Assembly (NCBI GenBank): GCA_041905785.1
Contig: JAYRKJ010000006.1
Location: forward strand, 124,001 to 188,000
Length of the DNA stretch: 64,000 bases
Direction of reading: 5' to 3'
Source of the DNA: Roseateles_B sp041905785
GTDB lineage: Bacteria > Pseudomonadota > Gammaproteobacteria > Burkholderiales > Burkholderiaceae_C
The notes below the pieces were generated by a model. It saw only the letters and a program-made list of their open reading frames with translations. It had not been told where the DNA came from and made no database searches. The number at the start of each line of letters is the position of its first letter. The stretch's first letter is position 1. Below are positions 43,411 through 51,013 of the stretch, in pieces. The position numbers were made by a program, and so were the translations under genes.

Positions 43411-44598
43411 ATGAGTGAACACCCCATCCTGGGCCAAGTGGCCCTCGGCTATGCGCCAGTCGTCGACGCCCAGCGCATGGTCAGCGCAACGCGCCTGAGC
43501 ATCCTGCCGCTGCGCCCGGACGCGCCGCTGGATGGAGCCGCCCTGCTGGCCGCGCTGCAGCCGGCCTTTGGCGAGCCGCCCAAGCCCCTACAGCTCAACC
43601 TGATGAGCGAGGCCGGGCTGCAAGGCCTGGCCGTGCTGCCGCTGCCCGCGCAGGCCCAGCTGGAGTGGCCGGCCTTCATGAGTGCCAGCCCCGAGGCCGC
43701 CGAAGCCATCCTGGCTGCACGCAAGAACGGCACGGGCCTGCTGCTCAAAGGCCTCAGCGCCAACCCGCTCTCGCCAGAGCTTCGGGCGGCCTTTGGCCGT
43801 GTCCAGCTGGACCTGGACGACGCCCGCCGCCTGGGCCTGGCGGCACTGCAGGGCAAGAACGTGCTGGTCAGCAATGCCCGTGGGGCGGCCGAGTTCGATG
43901 AGGCCTTCAAGCTGGGTGCCGCCTGCGTGACCGGCAGCCCCGCCACCGAGGCCTATGAGGCGCCCGCAGGCGCCGGCAAACAGGAAATCCAGGCCGACCT
44001 GCAGGTCATCGTCGAGCTGATGTCGCGCCTGGACCAGGGCGACGATGTCGAACGCCTGGAGCAGACCCTCAAGCGCGACCCCAGCCTGGCCTTCAAGCTG
44101 CTGCGCTACATGAACTCGGCGGCCTTTGGGCTGCCGGTGGAGGTCAGCTCCTTCCGCCACGCCATCATGCTGCTGGGCTATGCACGCCTGAAGCGCTGGC
44201 TGGCCCTGCTGCTGGCCACGGCCAGCAAGGACCACGCCATGCGTCCCATCATGTACGCCGCCTTGCGCCGCGGCCTGCTGATGGAAGAGCTGGCCAAGGG
44301 CATGAGCGAGTCGGAGATGCGGGACGAGATGTTCATCTGCGGGCTCTTCTCGCTGCTGGACCACATGCTCAAGCAGCCCTTCGACAAGCTGCTGCAGTCC
44401 ATTCCCGTGCCCGAGCGCGTGCGCCAGGCGCTCGTGGAACAGACCGGTCCCTACAAGCCGTATCTGGACCTGGTGCATGCCATCGAGAACGGTTCGGCCT
44501 TCGACTTCCGCAGCAGCGCCGAGGCGCTGATGCTGGGTATCGCGGAGGTCAACCTGGCCGTGACGCGCGCCCTGGGCAAGGCGGCCCAGCTCGAGTAA
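43411..44598 (+). CDS. HDOD-domain protein with degenerate EAL-like N-terminus
   Basis: A 395-residue cytosolic protein of the YuxH-like architecture. The N-terminal half (about 1-185) resembles an EAL fold but lacks the EAL motif and the catalytic acidic residues, so it should not hydrolyse c-di-GMP. The HDOD domain (about 195-385) has LEQTLKRDPSLAFKLLRYMN and SAAFGLPVEVSSFRHAIMLL. HDOD proteins are signalling scaffolds often linked to motility. It starts 20 bp after flgL and probably shares its transcript. Confidence 0.87.
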   Translation: MSEHPILGQVALGYAPVVDAQRMVSATRLSILPLRPDAPLDGAALLAALQPAFGEPPKPLQLNLMSEAGLQGLAVLPLPAQAQLEWPAFMSASPEAAEAILAARKNGTGLLLKGLSANPLSPELRAAFGRVQLDLDDARRLGLAALQGKNVLVSNARGAAEFDEAFKLGAACVTGSPATEAYEAPAGAGKQEIQADLQVIVELMSRLDQGDDVERLEQTLKRDPSLAFKLLRYMNSAAFGLPVEVSSFRHAIMLLGYARLKRWLALLLATASKDHAMRPIMYAALRRGLLMEELAKGMSESEMRDEMFICGLFSLLDHMLKQPFDKLLQSIPVPERVRQALVEQTGPYKPYLDLVHAIENGSAFDFRSSAEALMLGIAEVNLAVTRALGKAAQLE

Positions 44599-44668
44599 GG
44601 CGTGGATTGAGCGCCCTGCCCTGCGCCACAGGGAAATCCTGCCCGGCGCTTGGCCTACACTGCGGTCC

Positions 44669-47600
44669 GTGCCATCCCAGCTCTCTCTGCTCGCCCAGGA
44701 CCTGACCGCATTGCGCGGGCTCATGCATGAGCTCAGCGACCCGGTGCTGCTGCTCGGCCAGCGGCTGGAGATCATCGAGGCCAATCCCGCCGCCCAGGCC
44801 CTGGGCCTGCAGGCCGGCGGCCATCTGCAGGGACTGCGAACTGCAGCCGGCACCCGGGTGCTGGACTGGCTCAAGCTGGCGACGCGGGCGCTGGCGGACG
44901 GCAAACGGGCCCCCACGGCGCCCGCCCTGGCCATGGCGGACCAGCGCGCCCAGCTCACGCTCATCGCGCTGACCCCGGACTCCCAGGACCCGGTGCGCTG
45001 GATGCTGCATGCCCGCATCGAATCCCAGCCCCCGACCGCCAGGCCGGCGCGCGCCATGAGCTCCGTGCTCGCTCGTCGACCCCAGCCTGACAGCGCCGCG
45101 CCTGCGGCGACGCCGGCCACGCCGTCAGCACCGACCGCCCCTTTGCAAGCCAGCCTGGGTGCCCTGCCTGCCACCGGATCGCAGGAACTGGTGCAGAGCT
45201 TCTGGCATTCGGTCTGGCCGGCTTTTGTCGAAGACGGCCAGCATCGCCTGCAGACGGCCAACGAGGCCTTGCTGCACCTGCTGGACAAGCCGCTGGACGC
45301 CTTGCTGGGCCAGGATCTGGCCCAATGGCTGGCACCCGAAGACCGGGCCCAATGGCGCGAGCGCCCCCATGCTCGGGCCCTGGCGCGCAGCCTGGTCCGC
45401 CCCGACACCTCGACGCGCCCGCTGCGGCTGCGCGTGCCGGGCGGGCCGGAACGCTGGATGCGCTTCAGCAGCCACCGGCTCAGCGAGCCCCACGCCCCCA
45501 CGCAGAACCTGGTTGTGCTGCAAGACTGCAGCGCCGAGCTGCAGGCGCGCGAGCAGGCCGAGCGCCTGCAGCAGGAAATGAGCCAGTGGCTGGACCTCAG
45601 CCCGCAACCCGTGGTGCTGTTCGATGCCCAGGGACTGCTGCTGCGCCACAACGGCGCCTTCACCGCCCTGTGCCTGCCCGTTCCATCCTCCTTGCAGGAG
45701 GCCGCCCCCGCCTTGCAGAAGCTGCTGGGCTGGTCGCCGCAGGGCCTTCATCCCCAGCTGCAACACGAAGGCGACACCTTGCTGACCCAGGCCAGCCTGA
45801 TGGACGCCCAGGGCCGGACCCGCTGGTGGCAGGCCCGGGTGCGTGCGCTGCCCGAGTCCGCCGGCCCGCAGCGCGCGATGGCGCTGCTGGAAGACCGCAG
45901 CCTGGAGCAGGAGCGCGACCTGGCCCATCAGCAGCTGGATGCCTTGATGGACACCGCCGGTGTCGGCCTGGCCACCTTCCAGCAGGATGCCGGCTGGCTG
46001 CGCCCGCGTGCCGGCAGGGCCGGCTCGGCGCCGCCGGGGGCTCTCGCCGGCCTGCAGGGCGTGGGCCGGGACATCGTCGAGCCCGAATCCCTGCCCGAGT
46101 TCGAGCGGCTGCAGAAGGCGCTCAAGAATGGGGAGAAGGCCGAGGTCCGCTATGCCGTGCGCCATCCCGAGCTGGGGCGGCGCTGGCTGCTGACCCGGGT
46201 CGAACCTGGGCAGCTGGGCTCGGGCCAGCGCACCACCTCGGTGGTGACCCTGGACATGACTGCCCAGCAGCAGGCCCTGGCCCGCAGCGAGCAGCTGCTG
46301 CATGAGCTGACCACCACCATGGACGGCGCCGGCCTGGGCCTGGCCTACCTGCGCGGCCAACGACTGGTGCGCTGCAACCCAGGCTTCGCGCGGATGCTGG
46401 GCCACGCCACCCAGCCCGAGGCCGGTACCGGCATCACCCGCCTCTTTGAGGCCCTGCCGGAACTGGGCCGCGAGGTGCTGGCCGCCCTGCAGGCCCTGGA
46501 CCCGCAGCAGCCATTTGAAGCCGAGTTCGAACAGGTCGGCCAAACGCAGGCGCGCTGGCTGTCCCTGAGCCTCAAGGCCGTGCCGGCAGGCCAGTCGGTG
46601 GAGCCCGAGGCCATCGCGGTGATCAGCGACATCAGCCGGCTCAAGAGCCAGCAGGCCCAGTTGGAAACGCTGGTGCAGGACCGCGAGCTGATGTTCAGCC
46701 TGTCCGACGTGGGCATCGCCATCCTGCGCGGCGGCCGCATCGAGCGCGCCAACGAAGCCCTGGCCCAACTGACCGGCTACCGCATCGAGGAACTGGTGGG
46801 TCTGCCGCTGGAAGCACTTTACGAGTCCCACCACGAATACGAACACATCAGCCGGCTGACCCGGATGGCCCTGCTGGACAGCGGCCTGTGGCGCGGCGAG
46901 CGGCGCGTGCGCCGGCGCGATGGCAGCCTGCTGTGGATGCAGGTCAGCAAGCGCCTGATGCGCCAAGGGCTGGCGGACGAGGCCCTGATTGCCACCTACG
47001 TCAACGTGGACGACCGCTGGCGGGCCCAGCAGTCGCTGCTGCTGCAGGCCGAGCGCGAGCGGGCCGTGCTGGACTCGGTGCTGGTGGGCATCGTCACCGT
47101 GGGGCGTGGCGGCATCGAGTGGATGAACCGTTCGGCCCGGCGCATGTTCGGCGGTGACCTGGTCGAATTCCTGGGCCAGCCCATGAGCATCGTCGCCACG
47201 CCCGATCCCGAGCACCCCTTCCGCCAGACGCACTACCTGGACGAGCTGACCGAAGGCCAGGCCGAGACCTTCGAATGCCGGCTCATGGCCCGCGACGGAC
47301 GCGAGTTCTGGGTGGTGGGCAATGCCGTGGTGACAGGTCTTGCCGAGCACGGGCGCCAGCTCACCTATGCGCTGCTGGACATCGAGCGCCGCCGTCAGGC
47401 CGAGGCCCAGACCCAGCAGGCGCAGGCCTCGCTGCGCCGCATCATCGAGGCGGCCCCCCTGGCCATCAGCCTGCTGGATGCCCGCAGCCTGCGCCTGGAG
47501 AAGATCAACCAAGTGGCGGCCCGCCTGGCCGGCCGCCCCGAGCAGGCCCTGCTGGGTGCCACGCCGGAGGAGCTGTTCGGCGCTGAGCAGGGCAGCGCCA

Positions 47601-48442
47601 TCCGGCGCGACATGGAGGCCGCGCTGCAAAGCGACGCCGTCACCCAACGCGAGTACCCGCTGAGCATGGGCGGCGAGACCCGCATCTGGGACACCCGCTA
47701 CCTGCACCTCAGCGACGTCAGCCGCCCGGACGGCGCCAGCGAGCCCGAGCAGCTGCTGATGGTGGCCAGCGACGTCACCGAGCAGCGCGCGGCCGAGGCC
47801 GCCCGGCTGGAGGCCGCCATTGCCCAGCGCGAGCTGCTGGTCAAGGAGGTGCACCACCGCATCAAGAACAACCTGCAGGGCGTGGCCGGGCTGCTGCAGC
47901 AGATCGCCGCCCGCCGCCCCGAGATCAAGGGCGTGATCTCCGAAGCCGTGGGCCAGGTCCAGGCCATCGCCCAGGTCTATGGCCTGCAGGTGGGCGGCAG
48001 CGGGCCGCTGCGCGTGCCCAAAGTGGTGGAGGCCATCACGGGCTCGGTGCAGCGCATGTTCGGGCGCCCCATCCTTTGCCATGTGGAAGGCGGCGTGGCG
48101 GCCGACGCCGAGCGCTGGGCGCTGCCCGAGGCCGAGTCCATCCCCATCGCCCTGACGCTCAACGAGCTGCTCACCAACGCGATCAAGCACAGCCAGGATG
48201 CGCCCATCCACTGCCACCTGCGCTGCGAGGCGGACCGCGTGTCCATCCAGATCCTCAATCCCGGCCAGCTGCCGGCGGGCTTCAGCCTGGCGGGCGTGCC
48301 GGGCAGCGTGTCCGGCCTGGGGCTGGTCCGCGCCCTGCTGCCGCGGCGCAGCGCCAAGCTGAAGCTGGAGCAGCAGGGGTCGCTGGTGTGTTGCACCATG
48401 GAACTGCAGCCACCGTCCGTCATCTGGTTGAGCGCCACCTGA
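44669..48442 (+). CDS. Giant cytosolic multi-PAS sensor histidine kinase, HisKA_2 type
   Basis: A 1257-residue protein with no clear transmembrane segment. Several PAS-like sensory modules in tandem fill residues about 15-1045; the clearest are around 675-790 (MFSLSDVGIAILRGGRIERA) and 795-920. The kinase core begins with VKEVHHRIKNNLQG, phospho-acceptor probably His1062. The ATP-binding domain has LTLNELLTNAIKHS. HisKA_2/HWE-type kinases commonly pair with ANTAR response regulators, and such a regulator is the next gene. The start is taken as GTG 44669; ATG at 44723 is an alternative. Confidence 0.88.
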   Translation: MPSQLSLLAQDLTALRGLMHELSDPVLLLGQRLEIIEANPAAQALGLQAGGHLQGLRTAAGTRVLDWLKLATRALADGKRAPTAPALAMADQRAQLTLIALTPDSQDPVRWMLHARIESQPPTARPARAMSSVLARRPQPDSAAPAATPATPSAPTAPLQASLGALPATGSQELVQSFWHSVWPAFVEDGQHRLQTANEALLHLLDKPLDALLGQDLAQWLAPEDRAQWRERPHARALARSLVRPDTSTRPLRLRVPGGPERWMRFSSHRLSEPHAPTQNLVVLQDCSAELQAREQAERLQQEMSQWLDLSPQPVVLFDAQGLLLRHNGAFTALCLPVPSSLQEAAPALQKLLGWSPQGLHPQLQHEGDTLLTQASLMDAQGRTRWWQARVRALPESAGPQRAMALLEDRSLEQERDLAHQQLDALMDTAGVGLATFQQDAGWLRPRAGRAGSAPPGALAGLQGVGRDIVEPESLPEFERLQKALKNGEKAEVRYAVRHPELGRRWLLTRVEPGQLGSGQRTTSVVTLDMTAQQQALARSEQLLHELTTTMDGAGLGLAYLRGQRLVRCNPGFARMLGHATQPEAGTGITRLFEALPELGREVLAALQALDPQQPFEAEFEQVGQTQARWLSLSLKAVPAGQSVEPEAIAVISDISRLKSQQAQLETLVQDRELMFSLSDVGIAILRGGRIERANEALAQLTGYRIEELVGLPLEALYESHHEYEHISRLTRMALLDSGLWRGERRVRRRDGSLLWMQVSKRLMRQGLADEALIATYVNVDDRWRAQQSLLLQAERERAVLDSVLVGIVTVGRGGIEWMNRSARRMFGGDLVEFLGQPMSIVATPDPEHPFRQTHYLDELTEGQAETFECRLMARDGREFWVVGNAVVTGLAEHGRQLTYALLDIERRRQAEAQTQQAQASLRRIIEAAPLAISLLDARSLRLEKINQVAARLAGRPEQALLGATPEELFGAEQGSAIRRDMEAALQSDAVTQREYPLSMGGETRIWDTRYLHLSDVSRPDGASEPEQLLMVASDVTEQRAAEAARLEAAIAQRELLVKEVHHRIKNNLQGVAGLLQQIAARRPEIKGVISEAVGQVQAIAQVYGLQVGGSGPLRVPKVVEAITGSVQRMFGRPILCHVEGGVAADAERWALPEAESIPIALTLNELLTNAIKHSQDAPIHCHLRCEADRVSIQILNPGQLPAGFSLAGVPGSVSGLGLVRALLPRRSAKLKLEQQGSLVCCTMELQPPSVIWLSAT

Positions 48443-48502
48443 GCACCCGCTGAACGCCAGCCGCATGCCGAGCGGGTGCGGCGAGGGCCTGGATCGCGCC
48501 CC

Positions 48503-48569
48503 GGGCAGCCCCTGGGCGGACGAGCCCCGTGACCACCAGCAGGGTGAGCGATGCACCCCAGGGCTGCCC
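48503..48569. repeat. Bulged inverted repeat upstream of the ANTAR regulator
   Basis: GGGCAGCCCCTGGG at 48503-48516 pairs with CCCAGGGCTGCCC at 48557-48569, with a single bulged base and a 40-nt loop. No T-run follows. It could form an RNA hairpin in the kinase 3' region or regulator leader. Confidence 0.4.
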
Positions 48570-48578
48570 AGGAACGTT

Positions 48579-48622
48579 CAAACGCCTTTCAAACCACGTT
48601 CAAACAACTGCCAAACGCCCGC
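48579..48622 (+). repeat. Four CAAAC direct repeats with exact 11-bp spacing
   Basis: CAAACGCCTTT, CAAACCACGTT, CAAACAACTGC and CAAACGCCCGC start at 48579, 48590, 48601 and 48612. The repeats lie on one face of the helix, as in binding sites for OmpR/PhoB-type or similar regulators. They are 176-219 bp before the ANTAR regulator start. Confidence 0.6.
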
Positions 48623-48797
48623 TTCGCCTGCCGACTAGGGCAAGCATGAACGCCTGCAGACCAGCATTTGGGTGACAATGTCGGCTTTTGGCCGCATGGA
48701 ATGCCATGGCGCTGCAAAGATCACGCAGTCCCGCGACGGGACCGCAAGCGTGGCCAGGCCGGGCGGCCCCGGCCCTATGGGTGGGAGTGCGTAGGCT

Positions 48798-49403
48798 GTG
48801 ACGAGCAAAGGCAAGATTCTGGTGGTCGACGACGACAGGCTGGTCCTGGCGACGCTGACCCACGGCCTGGTCCAGGCCGGCTACGAGGTGATCGACGCCG
48901 ACAACGGCGACGAGGCCATTCTGCTGGCGCGCGAGCATCGCCCTGAGCTGGCCCTGCTGGACATCCGCATGGAGGGCATGAGCGGCTTTGACGTCGCCGC
49001 CTATCTGCGCGAGGCGCTGCAAACGCCCTTCATGTTCCTCTCGGCCTTTGCCGACGAGGACACCGTGGCCAAGGTCAAGGAGCTGGGTGCCGTGGCCTAC
49101 CTGGTCAAGCCGCTGGACATTCATCAAATCGTCCCCGCGGTGGAGGCGGCCTTTGCCAACTTGCGAGCGCGCAGGGCCCAGCCCATGGCCGAGCCGACTG
49201 CCCAGGCCGCAGCCCCCGACGAGGTGCTTGGTCAAACCGTGGCCATGGCCATCGGCGTGCTGATGCACCGTTATTCCCTGTCGCGCCAGGACGCCTGGGC
49301 CCGGTTGCGCCGCATGGCCGAGCAGGAAGGGCGCTCCTGGCATGAGCAGGCAGCCCGCCTGCTGGATGCCGTGGAGCTGCTGGCATCACCGGCCACGCAC
49401 TGA
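48798..49403 (+). CDS. Response regulator with ANTAR RNA-binding domain
   Basis: A 201-residue protein. The receiver (about 5-125) has acidic D11-D12-D13, phospho-acceptor Asp54 or 55 in LALLDIRMEG and Lys in YLVKPLD. The C-terminal ANTAR domain (about 145-195) reads QTVAMAIGVLMHRYSLSRQD then AWARLRRMAEQEGRSWHEQA. ANTAR regulators bind paired hairpins in nascent mRNA and prevent termination, usually under control of a HisKA_2 kinase such as the preceding gene. GTG 48798 is the proposed start, with GGGAG about 10 bp upstream. Confidence 0.92.
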   Translation: MTSKGKILVVDDDRLVLATLTHGLVQAGYEVIDADNGDEAILLAREHRPELALLDIRMEGMSGFDVAAYLREALQTPFMFLSAFADEDTVAKVKELGAVAYLVKPLDIHQIVPAVEAAFANLRARRAQPMAEPTAQAAAPDEVLGQTVAMAIGVLMHRYSLSRQDAWARLRRMAEQEGRSWHEQAARLLDAVELLASPATH

Positions 49404-49410
49404 AGGCCTC

Positions 49411-50769
49411 TCAAGCAGAAGGCTGGCGCGGCCCCGGCAGGGTGAAGTAAAAACGCGCGCCCTGCCCCACGGCCGACTCTGCCCAGATGTCCCCCCCATG
49501 GCGCCGGACGATGCGGCGCACCGAGGCCAGGCCCACGCCCGTCCCGGGGAAGTCGCTGGCGCTGTGCAGCCGCTGGAAGGCAGAAAACAGCCGCTCGGCA
49601 AAGCGCATGTCGAAACCGGCGCCCTTGTCGCTGACCACGAAAACCCGCCCCTGCGCCAGGTCCTGGCATTCAAAGCTGATCTGCGCCGTCTCGCATTGGC
49701 CGCTGTACTTCCAGGCGTTGCCCAACAGGTTTTCCAGCACCATGCGCAGCAGGGTGGGGTCGCCCTGCACCACCATGCCGGGCTGGATGTGCAGGACCAG
49801 CTGACGCTGCGGGCTCTCGCGCCGCAGCTCGTCCATCACCAGGTTCGCCAGCAGGCTCAGGTCCACCGGACAGCATTCCAGCACCTGAACCGACAGCCGG
49901 CTCAGAGCCAGCAGGGCGTCGATCATCTGGTTCATGCGCTGCGCTGCGCCGGAAATGCGGTCCAGATGATCATTGCCCACCCGGTCCAGCAGGCGGCCGT
50001 AGTCTTCACGCAGGATGCGGGCAAAGCCCTCGACCACCCGCAGCGGCGCGCGCAGGTCGTGCGACACCGTGTAGGCCAAGGCCTCCTGCTCGGCGCGCAG
50101 GGCGTCGCCGTCTGCCTGTTGCAGCGCTTCTGCGGCGGGCTGGACCGACGCGGCGGCCGGCGCTGCCACAAAGCGGCCGCTGCCCAGGAAGCCGCAGAAG
50201 CGCCCGCTGCCGTCCAGCAGCGGAACGGCCTGCAAGCACCAGTCGCCAGCCTGCGGCCTGGCGCAGGCCGAGGCACCGCCCAGCTGCAGCTGCTGGATGG
50301 GGCGCTGCGCCTGCAGCGCGTCCTGCAATTGCGCGGCCCGTGGTGCATCCAGTTGCAGACGCTCGGCCAGCGACTGCGTGGCCGCCAGGCCAACCCAGCT
50401 CGATCCCGGCTGACCCCAGGGCGCCTGCCAGCGCACCAGGTGGTGCTGGGCGTCGGTCTGCCATTGCCAATCGGACTGCACCTGCGCCTGGGCATGCAAT
50501 TGCTGGCGCAGCTCGCGCAGCGACTCGCCCAGTTGCTGGCGGGTCAAGCGCACGCCGAGGTGCCAGCCCACGGCCAGTGCGACGCACATCAGCAGCATGG
50601 CCAGCACGGCCAGCAGCCCGCTCAGCAAGGCGCCCTGCGGCTCCAGCCCGGACAGCAGCCAGGAGCCGAACGCCACCAGGGCCAGGGCCAGGGCCGCGAG
50701 GGCGCCTCCCCACCAGGGTCGACGGCGACCACGCGGCGGGACTTGGCTGAGGCTGCTCATGCAACTCAT
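49411..50769 (-). CDS. Membrane sensor histidine kinase, phytochrome-like kinase core
   Basis: A 452-residue kinase. Two hydrophobic segments (about 23-41 and 48-70) anchor it in the inner membrane with almost no periplasmic loop, so it probably senses through the membrane or cytoplasm. A PAS-like region (about 100-200) is followed by HisKA with His237 in LAYTVSHDLRAPLRVVEGF, the arrangement of phytochrome-type kinases. The N-box LENLLGNAWKYSG includes Asn351, and the G-box GTGVGLASVRRIV follows. Convergent with the ANTAR gene. The start ATG 50769 has GAGGG upstream; ATG 50760 is an alternative. Confidence 0.9.
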   Translation of the reverse strand: MSCMSSLSQVPPRGRRRPWWGGALAALALALVAFGSWLLSGLEPQGALLSGLLAVLAMLLMCVALAVGWHLGVRLTRQQLGESLRELRQQLHAQAQVQSDWQWQTDAQHHLVRWQAPWGQPGSSWVGLAATQSLAERLQLDAPRAAQLQDALQAQRPIQQLQLGGASACARPQAGDWCLQAVPLLDGSGRFCGFLGSGRFVAAPAAASVQPAAEALQQADGDALRAEQEALAYTVSHDLRAPLRVVEGFARILREDYGRLLDRVGNDHLDRISGAAQRMNQMIDALLALSRLSVQVLECCPVDLSLLANLVMDELRRESPQRQLVLHIQPGMVVQGDPTLLRMVLENLLGNAWKYSGQCETAQISFECQDLAQGRVFVVSDKGAGFDMRFAERLFSAFQRLHSASDFPGTGVGLASVRRIVRRHGGDIWAESAVGQGARFYFTLPGPRQPSA

Positions 50770-50872
50770 TGTAAAGATCCCTCTACCCAGGTCTGTGGCG
50801 TTTCACCGAGAATGCAGCGTTAAGGGTCCATGCCCGCCTGAGGGGGCGGCGCCCATCGCAGAGAGAAGATCC

Positions 50873-51013
50873 ATGCAGGAACGACCAGGGCTGAGCTCGC
50901 AGCGGCGAGCCGCCACACCCGCCGACCAGCCATGCCCGCCCGCCGGGCGAGGGTCAGGCCTTGCGGATCCAGTCACTGAGCGAGTGCTCGCGCATCCCAA
51001 CAGGCGCTCATGA
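50873..51013 (+). CDS. Possible 46-residue upstream peptide
   Basis: A short open frame MQERPGLSSQRRAATPADQP and onwards, rich in Pro, Arg and Ala, with AGAGAGAAG upstream. Its TGA overlaps the ATG of the hybrid kinase (ATGA). It may be a leader or small protein that couples translation, or only a chance frame in GC-rich DNA. No homologue is known to me. Confidence 0.25.
   Translation: MQERPGLSSQRRAATPADQPCPPAGRGSGLADPVTERVLAHPNRRS

Larger units (their letters stand above)
48443..48797. other. 355-bp gap between the HisKA_2 kinase and the ANTAR regulator
   Basis: No protein gene is evident. It contains a bulged inverted repeat (48503-48569) and four 11-bp-spaced CAAAC repeats (48579-48616), listed separately. 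The length and structure suggest that the regulator has its own control region rather than simple co-transcription with the kinase. Confidence 0.5.

Noticed and set aside
43411..44598. Active EAL phosphodiesterase in the HDOD protein
   Set aside because: The EAL motif and metal-binding acidic residues are not present in the N-terminal half.
45125..48556. Very long open frame antisense to the giant kinase (over 1100 codons)
   Set aside because: It is a shadow of the kinase gene in GC-rich DNA: repetitive Leu/Gln/Gly/His composition, no domain, no ribosome site, and the plus-strand frame has clear kinase motifs.
48579..48622. CRISPR array or iteron plasmid origin
   Set aside because: Repeats are only 11 bp with no spacers of CRISPR length, and no rep or cas gene is present.
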